Shown: piece by piece, positions 45,936 to 57,460 of the stretch
Position numbering within the stretch: the first letter of the stretch is position 1
How the letters are laid out: each line of letters starts with the position of its first letter
Origin: Tolypocladium sp. Sup5 PDA-1
Taxonomy: Eukaryota > Ascomycota > Sordariomycetes > Hypocreales > Ophiocordycipitaceae
Assembly (NCBI GenBank): GCA_000750105.3
Contig: JPHH03000015.1
Span: 434,001-498,000 of the forward strand
Reading direction: 5' to 3'
Length of the DNA stretch: 64,000 nucleotides
Made by a program: the position numbers and the translations under genes
Notes under the pieces: model-generated
The model's input: the letters and a program-made list of their open reading frames with translations, nothing else
What the model was told of the DNA's origin: nothing
Databases searched by the model: none

Positions 45936-48634
45936 ATGGCACCTCTTATCACACTTGCCACATGTGCGCTGAACCAATGGAGCCTGGACTTCTCTGGCAA
46001 CCTGAACAGGATCAAAGAGAGCATCGTCAAGGCCAAGGAGGCCGGCGCAACTTTGCGAGTCGGGCCCGAGCTGGAAATTCCGGGCTATGGTGAGTCTTCC
46101 TACCTCGAGCACATTCTGACGGCCCCTCAATGATGTTTGATGAAATGCCAACTTGGAGTGTCCTAGGCTGTTTGGATCACTTCCTCGAGAATGAAGTGTA
46201 TGAGAACTCGTGGGACTCGCTGTATTCCATCTTGACGGACCCCTCTCTCCACGACATCGTCATCGACGTTGGCCTTCCCCTCCTCCACCGGAACTGCAGA
46301 TACAACGCGCGCGCCATCATCCTCGACGGCAAGATCCTGTGCCTCCGACCCAAGCTGTATCTCGCCAACGATGGCAACTTCCGTGAGATGCGCTTCTTCA
46401 CGCCGTGGAACAGGCCCAGGCATGTCGAGCAGTACTACCTCCCGCCGCTTATCCAGAAGCACCAGGGCCGCCGCCACGTCCCCATTGGCGATGTTGTCCT
46501 CTCCACTATCGATACGTGCCTTGCCGCCGAGACCTGTGAGGAGCTGTTTACGCCCAACAGCCCTCACATTAATATGGGACTCAACGGTGTAGAGCTCTTC
46601 ACCAACAGCAGCGGAAGTCACCATTCACTCCGAAAGCTAGACCAACGTATTGCCCTGATCCAGGAGGCCACCCGCAAGAACGGAGGGGTGTACCTATACT
46701 CCAATCAGCTCGGGTGCGACGGGGATAGGCTGTGAGCGATCCCTCTCCTTGGGCTTTCTCTGGGCCAAGATGGCAAGCAAGATACACACTAACGAGGAGC
46801 AGGTACTATGACGGCTGTGCCATGATATTTGTCAATGGCGACATTGTTGGGCAGTCGAGTCAGTTCTCACTCAACGAGGTCGAGGTCGTCGTTGCGACTG
46901 TCGACCTCGAGGAAGTCAGGGCTTATAGATGCGCTCCCTCGCGCGGCCTCCAGGCAGTGGCAGCACCAGAATACCGGCGCATCGAGGTTGATTACTCTTT
47001 ATCTCGCGACGATATCGACCTCCTGCAGTCGCCTACGCCCTCGAGGCCGGCACGGTACCACCTCCCCGAGGAGGAGATTGCCCTCGGGCCCGCCTGCTGG
47101 CTCTGGGACTACCTCAGACGCTCCAAGGCGGCCGGCTACTTTGTGCCGCTCTCCGGTGGCATCGATAGTTGCGCTACAGCTACGATTGTCTACTCCATGT
47201 GCCGCCTAGTCATCACCGCCATCAAGGAAGGCAACGAGCAGGTGATCGCCGACGTCAAACGTATTGCTGCCTTCTCTTCGAAACTCCCCGAGACGGCCGA
47301 GGAGCTGTGCAACCAGATCTTCTGCACTTGCTACATGGGAATGGAGAATCAGAGCAGCAAGGAAACCCGGGAGCGGGCGCAAACCCTCTCCAAGCGGATT
47401 GGGTCGTACCACACCGACGTGAATATTGACGATATATTTCATTCAACAAAAAATATCCTAACACAGGCTACTGGGTTTGAGCCGAAGTTCAAGGGTTAGT
47501 CCTCCTCTTCCTCTGCCTTCACGTCTCCATCCAGGGGTTCATCAGGGACAAACTCGCCAACTAACCTACCGCGACAGTTCACGGAGGCTCGGTCACATCG
47601 AACTTGGCTCTGCAAAACATCCAGGCAAGATCTAGAATGGTGATTGCCTACTACTTTGCTCAGGAGCTGTGTGAGGTCAGGAAGCGACCTGGAGGCGGCT
47701 CACTTTTGGTTCTTGGAAGTTCCAACGTGGATGAATGTCTACGCGGGTGTGAGCACACCCCTTGGCATCATTTCTGTATGGGAGGCGCTAATTTTCAGAG
47801 CAGACCTAACGAAGTACGACTGTACGAAGCCCCTTCATCCAATTTACGTCGTGTCCGACCGTGTACTGCATGGATATGCGCGGTGGCTTTTGTTGTATCA
47901 AATGCGGTGTCTGGATTGAGCTAACGTTCATATTAGGCTCGTCTGCGGATATCAATCCCATCGGCTCAATCAGCAAGGTTGACCTCAAACGATTCATTGC
48001 TTGGGCCTCGAAGGACTTCGACATGCCTATCCTCGAGGACTTTATCAATGCCATTCCCACGGCTGAACTCGAGCCAATAACGGCAGACTATGTGAGCACC
48101 GGCCCTGGGGAAGCTCAATGAGCACCTGATTTTTTTTTTTTTTTACATGCCCCCACCAGAACTCAGAGACTTACTTTCGTTGAAGGTGCAAAGCGACGAG
48201 GCCGACATGCAGATGAGCTACCAAGAACTCTCTCGTTTCGGCACTCTGAGGAAAGTAAATCACCTCGGTCCGTACGGAATGTTCCTTCGTCTCCAGGAGG
48301 AGTGGGGTGGCAAGGGGAAGCTCAGCCCACGCGAGATCGCCCACAAGGTAGGATTTTCATCTGACTACCCCCTCTGACCTAAAGTATCTTGGCTAACACA
48401 GGCCGGCAGGTAAAACTCTTTTTCCACTTCTACCAGATCAACCGCCACAAGCAGACGGTCGCCACGCCGGCGTACCACGCAGAAAGCTACAGCCCGGACG
48501 ATCACAGGTTCGACCTCCGGCCGTTCCTCTACCCCCCGGCCTTTGAGAGCTGGTCTTTTAAGAAGATCGACAAGCGGGTTGAGGCGCTGGAGAAGAGGAA
48601 TGAGAAGCAAGATGAGGCAAAGGGCTCCAAGTAG
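45936..48634 (+). CDS. QNS1: Glutamine-dependent NAD+ synthetase
   Basis: Eight exons (45936-46089, 46167-46731, 46803-47494, 47578-47748, 47804-47821, 47937-48091, 48186-48347, 48410-48634) encode 713 residues, the usual family length. The N-terminal nitrilase-type glutaminase has the triad Glu45 (GPELEIPGYG), Lys114 (LRPKLYL) and Cys175 (AETCEELFTP). The synthetase half has the ATP-pyrophosphatase loop PLSGGIDSCATA (357-362), GSSNVDECLRGYLTKYDC and SSADINPIGSISKVDLK. It makes NAD+ from deamido-NAD+, ATP and glutamine in the last step of the pathway. Exon 5 is an 18-nt microexon. Intron 6 contains a run of about 14 T and ends at GAAG without a pyrimidine tract. Confidence 0.94.
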
Positions 48635-48666
48635 GAGGGTAACAGAGACTGCCTGCGCTCGCTCTC

Positions 48667-50153
48667 TTAGTCCTCTTCTTCCTCTTCCTCCTCCTCTTCT
48701 ACCGTATCCTCTCCTCCGGCCTCACACCCATGGGTTCCTTCTCGGGCTCCGCTGAGCTCCTGCATCCGTAGCTCAAGCTCGTCTCCGCAGAATATGTCGC
48801 AAAGTCTTGTCATGTCGTCGTAGACCCTACGGTTACTACTTCAACACATAACACATACTGACCCGAGGAGGAATAACTTACTGTTGTCGTTGGTTCGATC
48901 CGGGGATGTATATGGCGTTGCCAATGTTGTACACCAGCGAGTAGAGAATGTTTCTTGCGTCCCAATCTTCTACTATTGCATGTGTAAGCCGAGCTAACTT
49001 GAGCAGTGAGATGAGGACAGAACGTCTTTGAACCGTACCTGGCTCGCTTACGGGGTAATACCGCTTGTAGTTTCGTGTGTACACCTTGTCGCTGAGCCTA
49101 TGTCTTTGAGCGCGCCAATTCCCGATATCATATTCGTTGTGCCCGTAAAAGGAGCAGACGTCAAAGACAAAAGCCTCGCCGGTTCGTGCGTCCATGGCGG
49201 TGTTTCCGTCCCACACGTTTCCGTGCACCAGCGAGGGCTTCAGCACGCGGCCGTCCGCTTGCAGTGGGAGTAGCAGCCGGGGAACTACCCTCTCCAGCGT
49301 CAGACTGGCGACAGCGTCGAACTCTGGCCAGTTCAGTATTGGCTTCGCTAGCTCGAAGGCGTGGCCGAGGTGGCTGGTGAAGACACTGCACCATGAGTCG
49401 TCCCAGAAGTCTACGGCTTGGGCGATCCGAGCGTGACAGGTTCGGACGTGGAAGCCGAACTTGCCCGTGGGCGACCGAGAGAGAGAGTGAAGCTCTGCAA
49501 GACCGGCGGCCAGCTTCATAGGTTCGGCGGGCTGCAATGGGGGTCAGCATGCATCGCAAACGTGTTCATCTGGGTCGCGTACCTGGTTTCCAATCTCCCT
49601 AAACTCACCCAAAAGGAAATGAGTCTCCGGATCTTGTCGGGCATATCTGCCCCAGGCATAAGGCTCGGGGCAGAACTCGGGGCACGTCTCTCGAATAGCC
49701 TTCATCGACTCGAACTCGCCCTCGCACATCGTTCGCCCCGTCTCCGCAAGCCGCACAACCTAAACCACAGTCAGCACTGACGCGAGCGGCAACGGAGGTT
49801 GCGGGACCAAACGCCAGGATGCCTACCTTGAGAAAGTACTTGCGTTTCTTGCCGTCGCGCAGCTGTACAACAATCTTTGCGGTGGTGCCCCAGAGGGATT
49901 CGCCGTACTTGATGGAGCTGATGGTCTCGGCGCCTTTGTCTGGGAATGCTGTTTACTCAGGTCAGGCAGCGAATTCAGCTCTGTATAGAGATATGTGTGG
50001 CGAACCTGCAACGACATTATCGTCAAGCTCGAAAGACTTAGCCCCATCTATACGCTCTTTTGAGGGCCCGCCACGTGCTCCATGTTCCTTTACGATCGGG
50101 CCATAGATCTCATCATGAGATGGCCATGCTGTTGCTGGTACAGTTGCTGACAT
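48667..50153 (-). CDS. Fructosamine-3-kinase / aminoglycoside-phosphotransferase-like protein
   Basis: Minus exons 50153-50006, 49948-49827, 49759-49583, 49531-49039, 48972-48882 and 48826-48667 encode 396 residues. The kinase-like fold shows SIKYGESLWGTTAKIVVQL, KYFLKVV (ATP-binding Lys), EGEFESMKAI (Glu), PYAWGRYA, FLLGEFREIGNQ, LVHGNVWDGN and FVFDVCSFYGHNEYDIGNWR (metal-binding Asp). These are marks of the fructosamine/ribulosamine kinase family, which phosphorylates sugar adducts on protein amines. The usual catalytic HGD is HGN here. The C-terminus is a run of glutamates. The gene is convergent with QNS1, with 32 bp between stop codons. The sugar-kinase role is inference. Confidence 0.85.
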
Positions 50154-50699
50154 TGCGGGCTGATGAGGACCGCTGAGTTCATGTAGTGAAAGTCGCAGTC
50201 GGTGTTGTCTCACCGTCAATATTGCCCACTCCGCGATCGTGATCAAAGCAAAACGGACCAATACAAACGTAAAACAATAGGACCCTTCGATGTTGATGGA
50301 ATAATAGGGGCTTTCCGCGCCTTACAAATACGCAAGGCAACACAGCGAAGCTGGCTTGGATTAAGCGCCGAGCGCCTGCAATGCACCCTCACCTGCAGAA
50401 GCCCAGGGACCTCACCAATCGGATCCTTCCGCCTCACATGCTCATAACCGCTCGCCTCGACGCCTTTTTTGTTCAGTGTGGCGCAGGGTGCTTGCCCGCA
50501 CTTACCATGTTTCATACAAACATGCGAAGAAATGCTCGATTGGCGCTCGTGCTTCACTCGACGGCCTCTGTCACTGTGCTTTCCCTTCTGGAGTCGCCAT
50601 CACGCTGTGGTGTTTGTGCCGTGATCGTACGCTTGGGCCTCTGGTTCAGCCAGAATGACTGCCAAACCGGTCCTCGGATAGATCTGTTGAGGTAGCCAA
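50154..50699. other. Divergent promoter region of the kinase-like gene and the first NLR gene
   Basis: No supported gene. Confidence 0.45.
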
Positions 50700-53600
50700 A
50701 TGGTAAGTCGCGTTGCCTGTCTCACCCCTGGATTGTCACTCACAGTCTGGTGTAGTTTCGCACGGAACGCTTCCGATCACGCTCTTTTGTGGATGGGCGT
50801 TTGCGCGGAGAGCCCAGCAATGAGCCCGTGGCAAAGCCTCAGAGCAAAATGGCGGCGCTGGCTAACCCCGAAGAGTCGTCTGGATCACCGGGGCTCCCGC
50901 TTCACCTCAAGCCGTCTGTCCAACAGAGCGACACCCCATCGTCAACGGGGTCGGCATTCAGTACTCGCCCCGAAGGCGTTGCAGGCTCGTCAGATCCGCT
51001 CGGCCTCCAAGTCGTGTACAGAACAGACAACCGAGTCGGTGATCTTGTCTTTGTCCATGGCTTGGGCGGCTCCGCCTGGAAGACGTGGTCGTACGATCGT
51101 GAAACTTCGTCGTTCTGGCCCCATTGGTTGCCCGAAGACGACGAGCTGCTCGCCTCTTTCCGCATCTCCACCTTTGGATACAACTCCAGGTTCAAGGGCC
51201 CAGCGACCAACCTGGAGATTATCGACTTTGCTAAAGACCTGCTGCTTCAACTAAGCACCGAGTTTGCACCAGCTCCGAATGAGCCCGAACGGCCCATCAT
51301 ATTTGTCACCCACTCTCTAGGTGGCCTTGTGGTAAAGAAGGCTTACTCCCTCGGAAAGAACGACAAACACTACTCCGGTCTTGTATCAAGAGTGAAGGGG
51401 ATCGTCTTTCTCGCCACACCCCACCGAGGCACGCAATACGCGAACATTCTCAACAACATTCTTTCCGCAGCGCCGATAATAGGGACCTCACCAAAACTAT
51501 ACGTGGCCGGATTGGGCCTGCAATCTGGCGCTATTCAGGACATTAATGAGAGCTTCAGGCAACAGTGTGATGGCCTCTTTTTGTGCTCGTTTTATGAGAC
51601 CTTGAAGACTAGCTTGAGCTTCACCAAAGTAATGGTATGCTTCCCATGCCTTGCTCTGGTAGCACTATGCTCAAGAACATGAGACAGCTCGTGGACAAAG
51701 ACTCGGCCATTCTAGGATACCCAAATGAAGCCTCCGCTGCCATGAACGCAGATCACCAAAGTATATGCAAATACAAAGACAAGCTGGACCCAGACTTTCA
51801 CAAAGTCAAGGGAGTGCTGAAGAGTTGGATAGCTCGAATCATGGCCGAGAGTGAGTATTCTCTTGCCAAAGAATCACATTTGGGCAATTGTGTACGCAAG
51901 CTGATACCATGCATAAGAGTTCGTTCCGAAGATGAGCGAGGTCGCAGAGTCCGGGAAGCCTACGAGCTTTAGTCACCGCATCCTTGCCATCCTCGGCGTC
52001 GAGACAGACACAGACGACTTGTCGCAGGTCATGCAGGGAGTCAACTCTGCATCCTCTGGCAGCTGGCTTTTTGAGAGAGAAGACTTTAATGCTTGGGCCT
52101 TTGCACCTGAAGAGCAAACATCGTCCCAACCCCTTTTGCTAATTGGCCCACCTGGAAGCGGAAAAAGCGCCTTGTCCGGATTAGCAGTACGCCATCTTCA
52201 AGCTCATGGACAACAAGTGCACTATCATTTCTTCAACCGGACAGACCAGTCAAAACGAACGGCGTTCTATTGCCTCCGGAGTATTGCCTCTCAGATGGCC
52301 CACTCAAATACAACTTTCCGGGACGCGCTCTTTCATCTTCATGACAGGACGGGGGCGACGTTCCACAACGACAACCAAGGCTTTCAGTTAGTCTGGGAGC
52401 GCTTGTTTGAGGGGGTGCTATTCCAAATGCAATTGGCGAAGCCAATCTTCTGGGTATTTGATGGTCTTGATGAATCGGATGCCCCGACTACTCTCCTGTC
52501 CCGAATTGCCGCCATGAAGCCACAAACACCTATACGGGTCCTGTTGAGTACAAGACCTGTGAAAGGCATCCCGGTTCAAGCTACGACTCTCTTCCTGCAG
52601 CCGTCAGACACTACCGCAGATATGCTCAGTTTCGTTACGGCAGCCGTACAAACTGTGCTGCCGAGTGATGAATCCATACAAGGCTTCGTCAGAGGGCAGA
52701 TTCTTAGCAAGGCAGAAGGTTCGTTTCTGTGGGCAAGACTTGCGCTGGACATCATCCAAGACAACTGGCACACAAAGGGCGACATCGTGACGGCCCTGAC
52801 CGAAGTCCCCAAAGGGATGAGTGCAATGTATAGCCACATGATGAGGACTGTGGAGGAGCAGAACTCGCGCAATCGGCAATTGGCGAGAGAGATTCTGGCT
52901 TTCGTCGTCTGCAGCTGGCGCCCGCTGTACCTCGACGAGCTTGCCGACGCCTTGAGACCCGAATTCGGCGCCTTTATCAACCTTGCCCTGACAATCACAC
53001 AAATTTGTGGGCATTTTGTGACAATTGATCAACCTGAATCCGGTCGGCAGAGAGCCTCGTTGGTTCATGTGACGGCAAAAGACTTTCTCGCCAAGAGCCA
53101 CGGCGACATCGATGCTTGGATCAACCCAAAACAAGCTCACGAGAAAATAGCCAGGGTATGCTTGTCATATCTTTGCGACGATACATGGCGGCGGCGGTTT
53201 AGCGACATCTCAGTCTCGAGTCAAATGCCCAGCACCGAGGGAGCTGACGCAAAAGTGAGCCGACTGGATGCCGCATCTCGCGATCATCCCCTACTAGGCT
53301 ATGCAACCTATCACTGGGCATATCACTTATCCAAGTCTCCAATAGATAGCCCGGATCTTATGGAGACTTTGGAAAGCTTTATGCTAAATCACTGCCTCAC
53401 GTGGATCGAGGGCATAGCACTCTCCGATAACATGGGTCAACTCATCCGCTCAGCCAGAGACCTGAAAGCATACGTAAAGAGATCGACTCGAACATCGCAC
53501 ATTGATTCTCAAACCTTGAGAATGTGTGTATCGGGCCCTAGGAATTCCTTAGAATGGATAAACCTCTGGGCCATCGACTTTATACGCATCGCGGGCAAGT

Positions 53601-55816
53601 TTTCAGCAAACTTGGTTCTCAATCCATTCTCTGTTTACCGGAACGTCCCGCCAATGTGTCCCAAAATGTCAATGGTTGGGAAAACATTCGGTTCACCCAG
53701 AACAGGATCTCTCTCTGTCACCGGGCTGCCTTCTGAAGCATGGGACGACTGTCTGGCCAGTGTCGTCATGGGCAACGACGAGTTTGTCAACCAGGTTTTG
53801 GCCAACGAAACGCATTTCTTCACCCTATCAAGCAGCTGCGGAAATATCATAGTCTGGAGCGCAGAAACGTGTGAGAGGACTCGAACCCTGCAGCATGGCG
53901 AATACGTATCCCGAATGGCAATAACTGGGATTCTCTTAGCGTCAACTGGATTTACAGCCTTTCATATCTGGGAAACCTCTTCTGGAAAACTCCTCCACCG
54001 GATACCCAAAGATACCGATGCGTTAGTTCGTGACATTGCACTCGGCCCCGGGAGGACGGAGCTGGTGGTCGCTTTTGACAACTGCGCAGTGCAATGCATC
54101 GATGTGCAGTCCGGAAGAACCGTGCTGCATGAAGAACCGGACCTTTGGACGGTAGGAGCTGATTATCAGGGCTGTCCATGGCGTGTAGCCATCAGCCCTG
54201 ACGTGACAAAAGTCGCAATGGGCTGGCGTGGTCGGCCGCCACTGATCTGGGACCTGCGAAGGGATCGTGGGTCTTTGCTACTCAAATGCCCGGCCAAGGG
54301 GTTTGCCGACCCTTTGATGTATCCCGAACGACTCCTTTGGCACCCTGAAACTGGAAGCCTGCTCATATTATGCATGAACACATGTCTTTTCGAATGGCTG
54401 CACGATGAGATTGTGGAACACTCACACGTCAAGATACGAGATATGGCTATATCGAACAACGGCGACCTCTTATTGACGGCGGACCACACTGGCACGCTCA
54501 GCGTGCGGACGTTTCCGAAACTCAACCTGCTATATAGCTTGATCAACAGCGGAGATCCAACCACCGACATGGTGTTTAGCCCCGACAGTCAGAGATTCTA
54601 CGACGTCAGAAATACGAGCTGCCACGTATGGCAACCGGATGTGTTGGTCCGCGCAGACGATCACGACTTTGAGGACGCCTCCAGTGCCAGTGGCAGCTAC
54701 GCTCTTACAGAGCCCGTGGTTTCCACTTCACTAAGTATCCACGCAGCGGTAACCTCCCTGACGACAGGCCCCACGGATTGTTACTTCGCCTGTGGGCGTG
54801 AGGATGGTTCTGTGATTATCCACGATGGCGGCGAGGGAAAACGAGTGCGAAAGGTCTTTACACACCCAGCTTCAATGGCCGTTGTCAAGCTTTCATGGTC
54901 CACGTCAGGGCGGTACATGGTTTCGTGCGATGAATCGGCCCTTCTCGTCGTCAAGAGGCTCCAGCTCAAAGACGATGGGAAGTGGGCCGTGTTTCCCGTC
55001 CTTGATCGCCGACTGGAAGAGCCGGTGAGACAAATACTCTTCTGCCCGGAAGAAAAGCTGCTGCTTGTTAGCACCCCGCGCAAGGACAGAGTTTGGGACC
55101 TGAAAAGGAAGCTGGATGTCTACACCACTACTAGGGATGACCGACAGGACCAAGATCGACACTGGGTGCAGCATCCGACTGTTACCAAACGTCTACTGCT
55201 GCTCAACAACGAAGAGATCAAGGCGTATGAGTGGGAAACTGGCGACCACTCTGAATATGGCGAGGGCAGATTGCTGCGCGAAAGTTTGCAGCTGGAGCCG
55301 GCATCAAACACTGAAGCCCCGCGCGCGAGTTCACAACAACGAACCCCAAGTCCTCTCAGACCTTCTCGGATCATTACCTGGTCTTCTGCGGTCGGTGATG
55401 GCTGCTATCAGCTACTTGCCCGTGGTCTTCCAGCATCGAATGGTAGCATGGAGCTACAGTTGGCAGATCTTGGGACTGAAGCAACCCAAGGAAACGTGGA
55501 GAGAAACGGAAAATGGCGCCAAATATCTCTGCAACTTCACGCACAAGCCAAGTTGCCATTGGGAACAATTGGCAACCATCTCGTCTTCTTGGGATTCGAT
55601 GGCTGGATCTGCTCTTACGACGTGACATGGCAACTCTCTCACGAAGACCTCACACACGCGATGCAGACGGAACCGGCAGTGCGAAGACACTTTTACCTAC
55701 CCAAGGACTGGTTAAATACGGCCAGTTCACGCATGGCAGTTGTGAATGGAGAGGGGACTTTATTTTGCCCCAAGCTAGGGGACGTTGCGATTGTGAGAAG
55801 TGGGCTGAGGTTTTGA
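50700..55816 (+). CDS. NLR-type protein: lipase-like domain, NACHT, WD40
   Basis: Exons 50700-50702 (ATG only), 50756-51634, 51688-51850 and 51948-55816 encode 1637 residues; a start at 50849 without the ATG exon is possible (1606 aa). The N-terminal alpha/beta-hydrolase domain has DLVFVHGLGGSAWKTWS, FGYNSRF, VTHSLGGLVVKKA (nucleophile Ser about 188) and FLATPHRGTQYA, then VDKDSAILGYPNE. A linker follows, then a NACHT NTPase: IGPPGSGKSAL (P-loop about 415-422), FWVFDGLDESD (Walker B), LLSTRPV, then RPLYLDELADAL. The C-terminal half has degenerate WD40 blades (NIIVWSAETCERTRTL, LIWDLRRDRGSL, LLTADHTGTLSV). This architecture is found in fungal incompatibility-type NLRs; ligand and outcome are unknown. 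Confidence 0.85.
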
Positions 55817-57460
55817 AGAACCTGGAAATAAATTGAGACCAAACATCGCTTCCGTTCATCCACGATGGAGACTTTTTCTGCCTCAGACAGAGCTGGCTAT
55901 GCTTTCTTGAGAGGCACGCCTTGAAAACGTTTGGTGACGAGAAAGTAGCGACAATTGTCTTCGGCTCACTGCTGAACAGCCTCAGGTCATCGTGTTGTTT
56001 TGTGCGAAACGAAGATTTGTCGCTTCGTGGTTTGGACCGTTCACCGTTCCTTGACGATCAGATTGGATCCTATGGCCCAAACTCCTCGGCTACTCAGCTA
56101 GCAGAAGAGCTTCACGGCTGTTATAGGACAGGATTCCTGACGCTCGTGTGTCGAGCTGCATGAAGCGCAAGGGCCGTCGGCCGCTATTGCTCGGACCTCT
56201 GGGGTCGTGCCCAGGGCTCGGCCAAGACTCAAGCTCGAAAATTGGGAGAGTGCACAACGATTCGGATACCAAAACCGCACCGAGACAGGCGATGAGATTG
56301 TTGTCTCTGTTAACGACAAGTAGAGGGATGTAGGAACTGAAGGCGGGTCGTGGGAAGTCCTGTTGGTGGTGGGGGCTGTTGGTAGAGTCCAGGAGGGCCT
56401 CCTGCATCAAAGCATTGATGTATTCCATAGGATTAGTAGGTAGGAGATTGACAGAAGATACCGTACCAATATGCGCGGAAGAAGATATCTTGTGCCAGAG
56501 TGCTCCGTATACATATGCTCCATGTGACGCTGGCAGGCGACCAGCCGGTGAGTCTCCAATGTGAGCCCTGGTCTATGCTGTTAACGTAAGTTGAACCTGG
56601 TGCACGTTATAATGAAACATATATCCCAAGGTCCCGTGTTCGATCCTGGCCAAATTGCTTGGCTTAACAGCCAGTCGAGATGGACCTTATTCGTGAGCTT
56701 CCTGATTGAATAGTTGCGCGTCAAGCTCGGCGCTTGTTCCCGCACGCGTGAGACGTTGGGTGTTTCGTATTACGACTGTAGTGAGCTGAGGAGAGGGGCT
56801 ACAGGAAATCGTGAGTTAGAGGTGCAGGGAGCGACAGCTGCCCTACATTCATCCATCGGGAGAAGATGTATTGTTTGGCAAACGTCAAACGAGGATCCTT
56901 CATGCCGGGTTAGTCGATGCTTCGCAAGCTACAAAAGTCAGCGTCCGAAAAGATGATAAGCTCAATTCACCAGAAGGGATGCCGATCATGATGAGCTTGG
57001 GCTGAGCCAGTATTGACGTAGAGTCCTCTTCACGGGTAGTTGTGTCCACAGTTGGTCGAATATTTGTAGCAAGGAGAGACCACAGCTGAACATGGCCTCC
57101 GCGTCCATTGTGGTTGTGCATTTCCACGTTATGGCCAATCCAATGGCTTCTTTTGTACGAAAGATGATCCGTCGCTTGGTTGCGTTGCATCGGCGGGCAG
57201 CCTACGAATCCAATCGGGAGCCAACCCCTGTCACCACGGCAGGATGGCGAAGGGGACGAGGATGGACAGCTGACATGCATATTAGCTTTCCCCTCGCTCG
57301 GGCTTGGTACGAGGCATCTTCAACCCTGCTGCCCAAAGGCATTCTTAGCATTGATGCCCCAGATCTTCGACGGCGCGTCTCTTCTTTGTGCGAAAAGCTG
57401 CCAAACCTTCTCTCCAGCCTGCATTTATCCGCAAGCCTCTCTTGTCGCTAGGCAGGCACC
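55817..57460. other. Intergenic between the two NLR genes
   Basis: No supported gene. Short frames on both strands lack domains. No small partner gene (such as a prion-forming or HET effector) was recognised here. Confidence 0.5.

Noticed and set aside
55921..57451. Possible small effector gene between the two NLR genes
   Set aside because: Short frames were read for HET-s-like, prion-like or other effector motifs and none was found.
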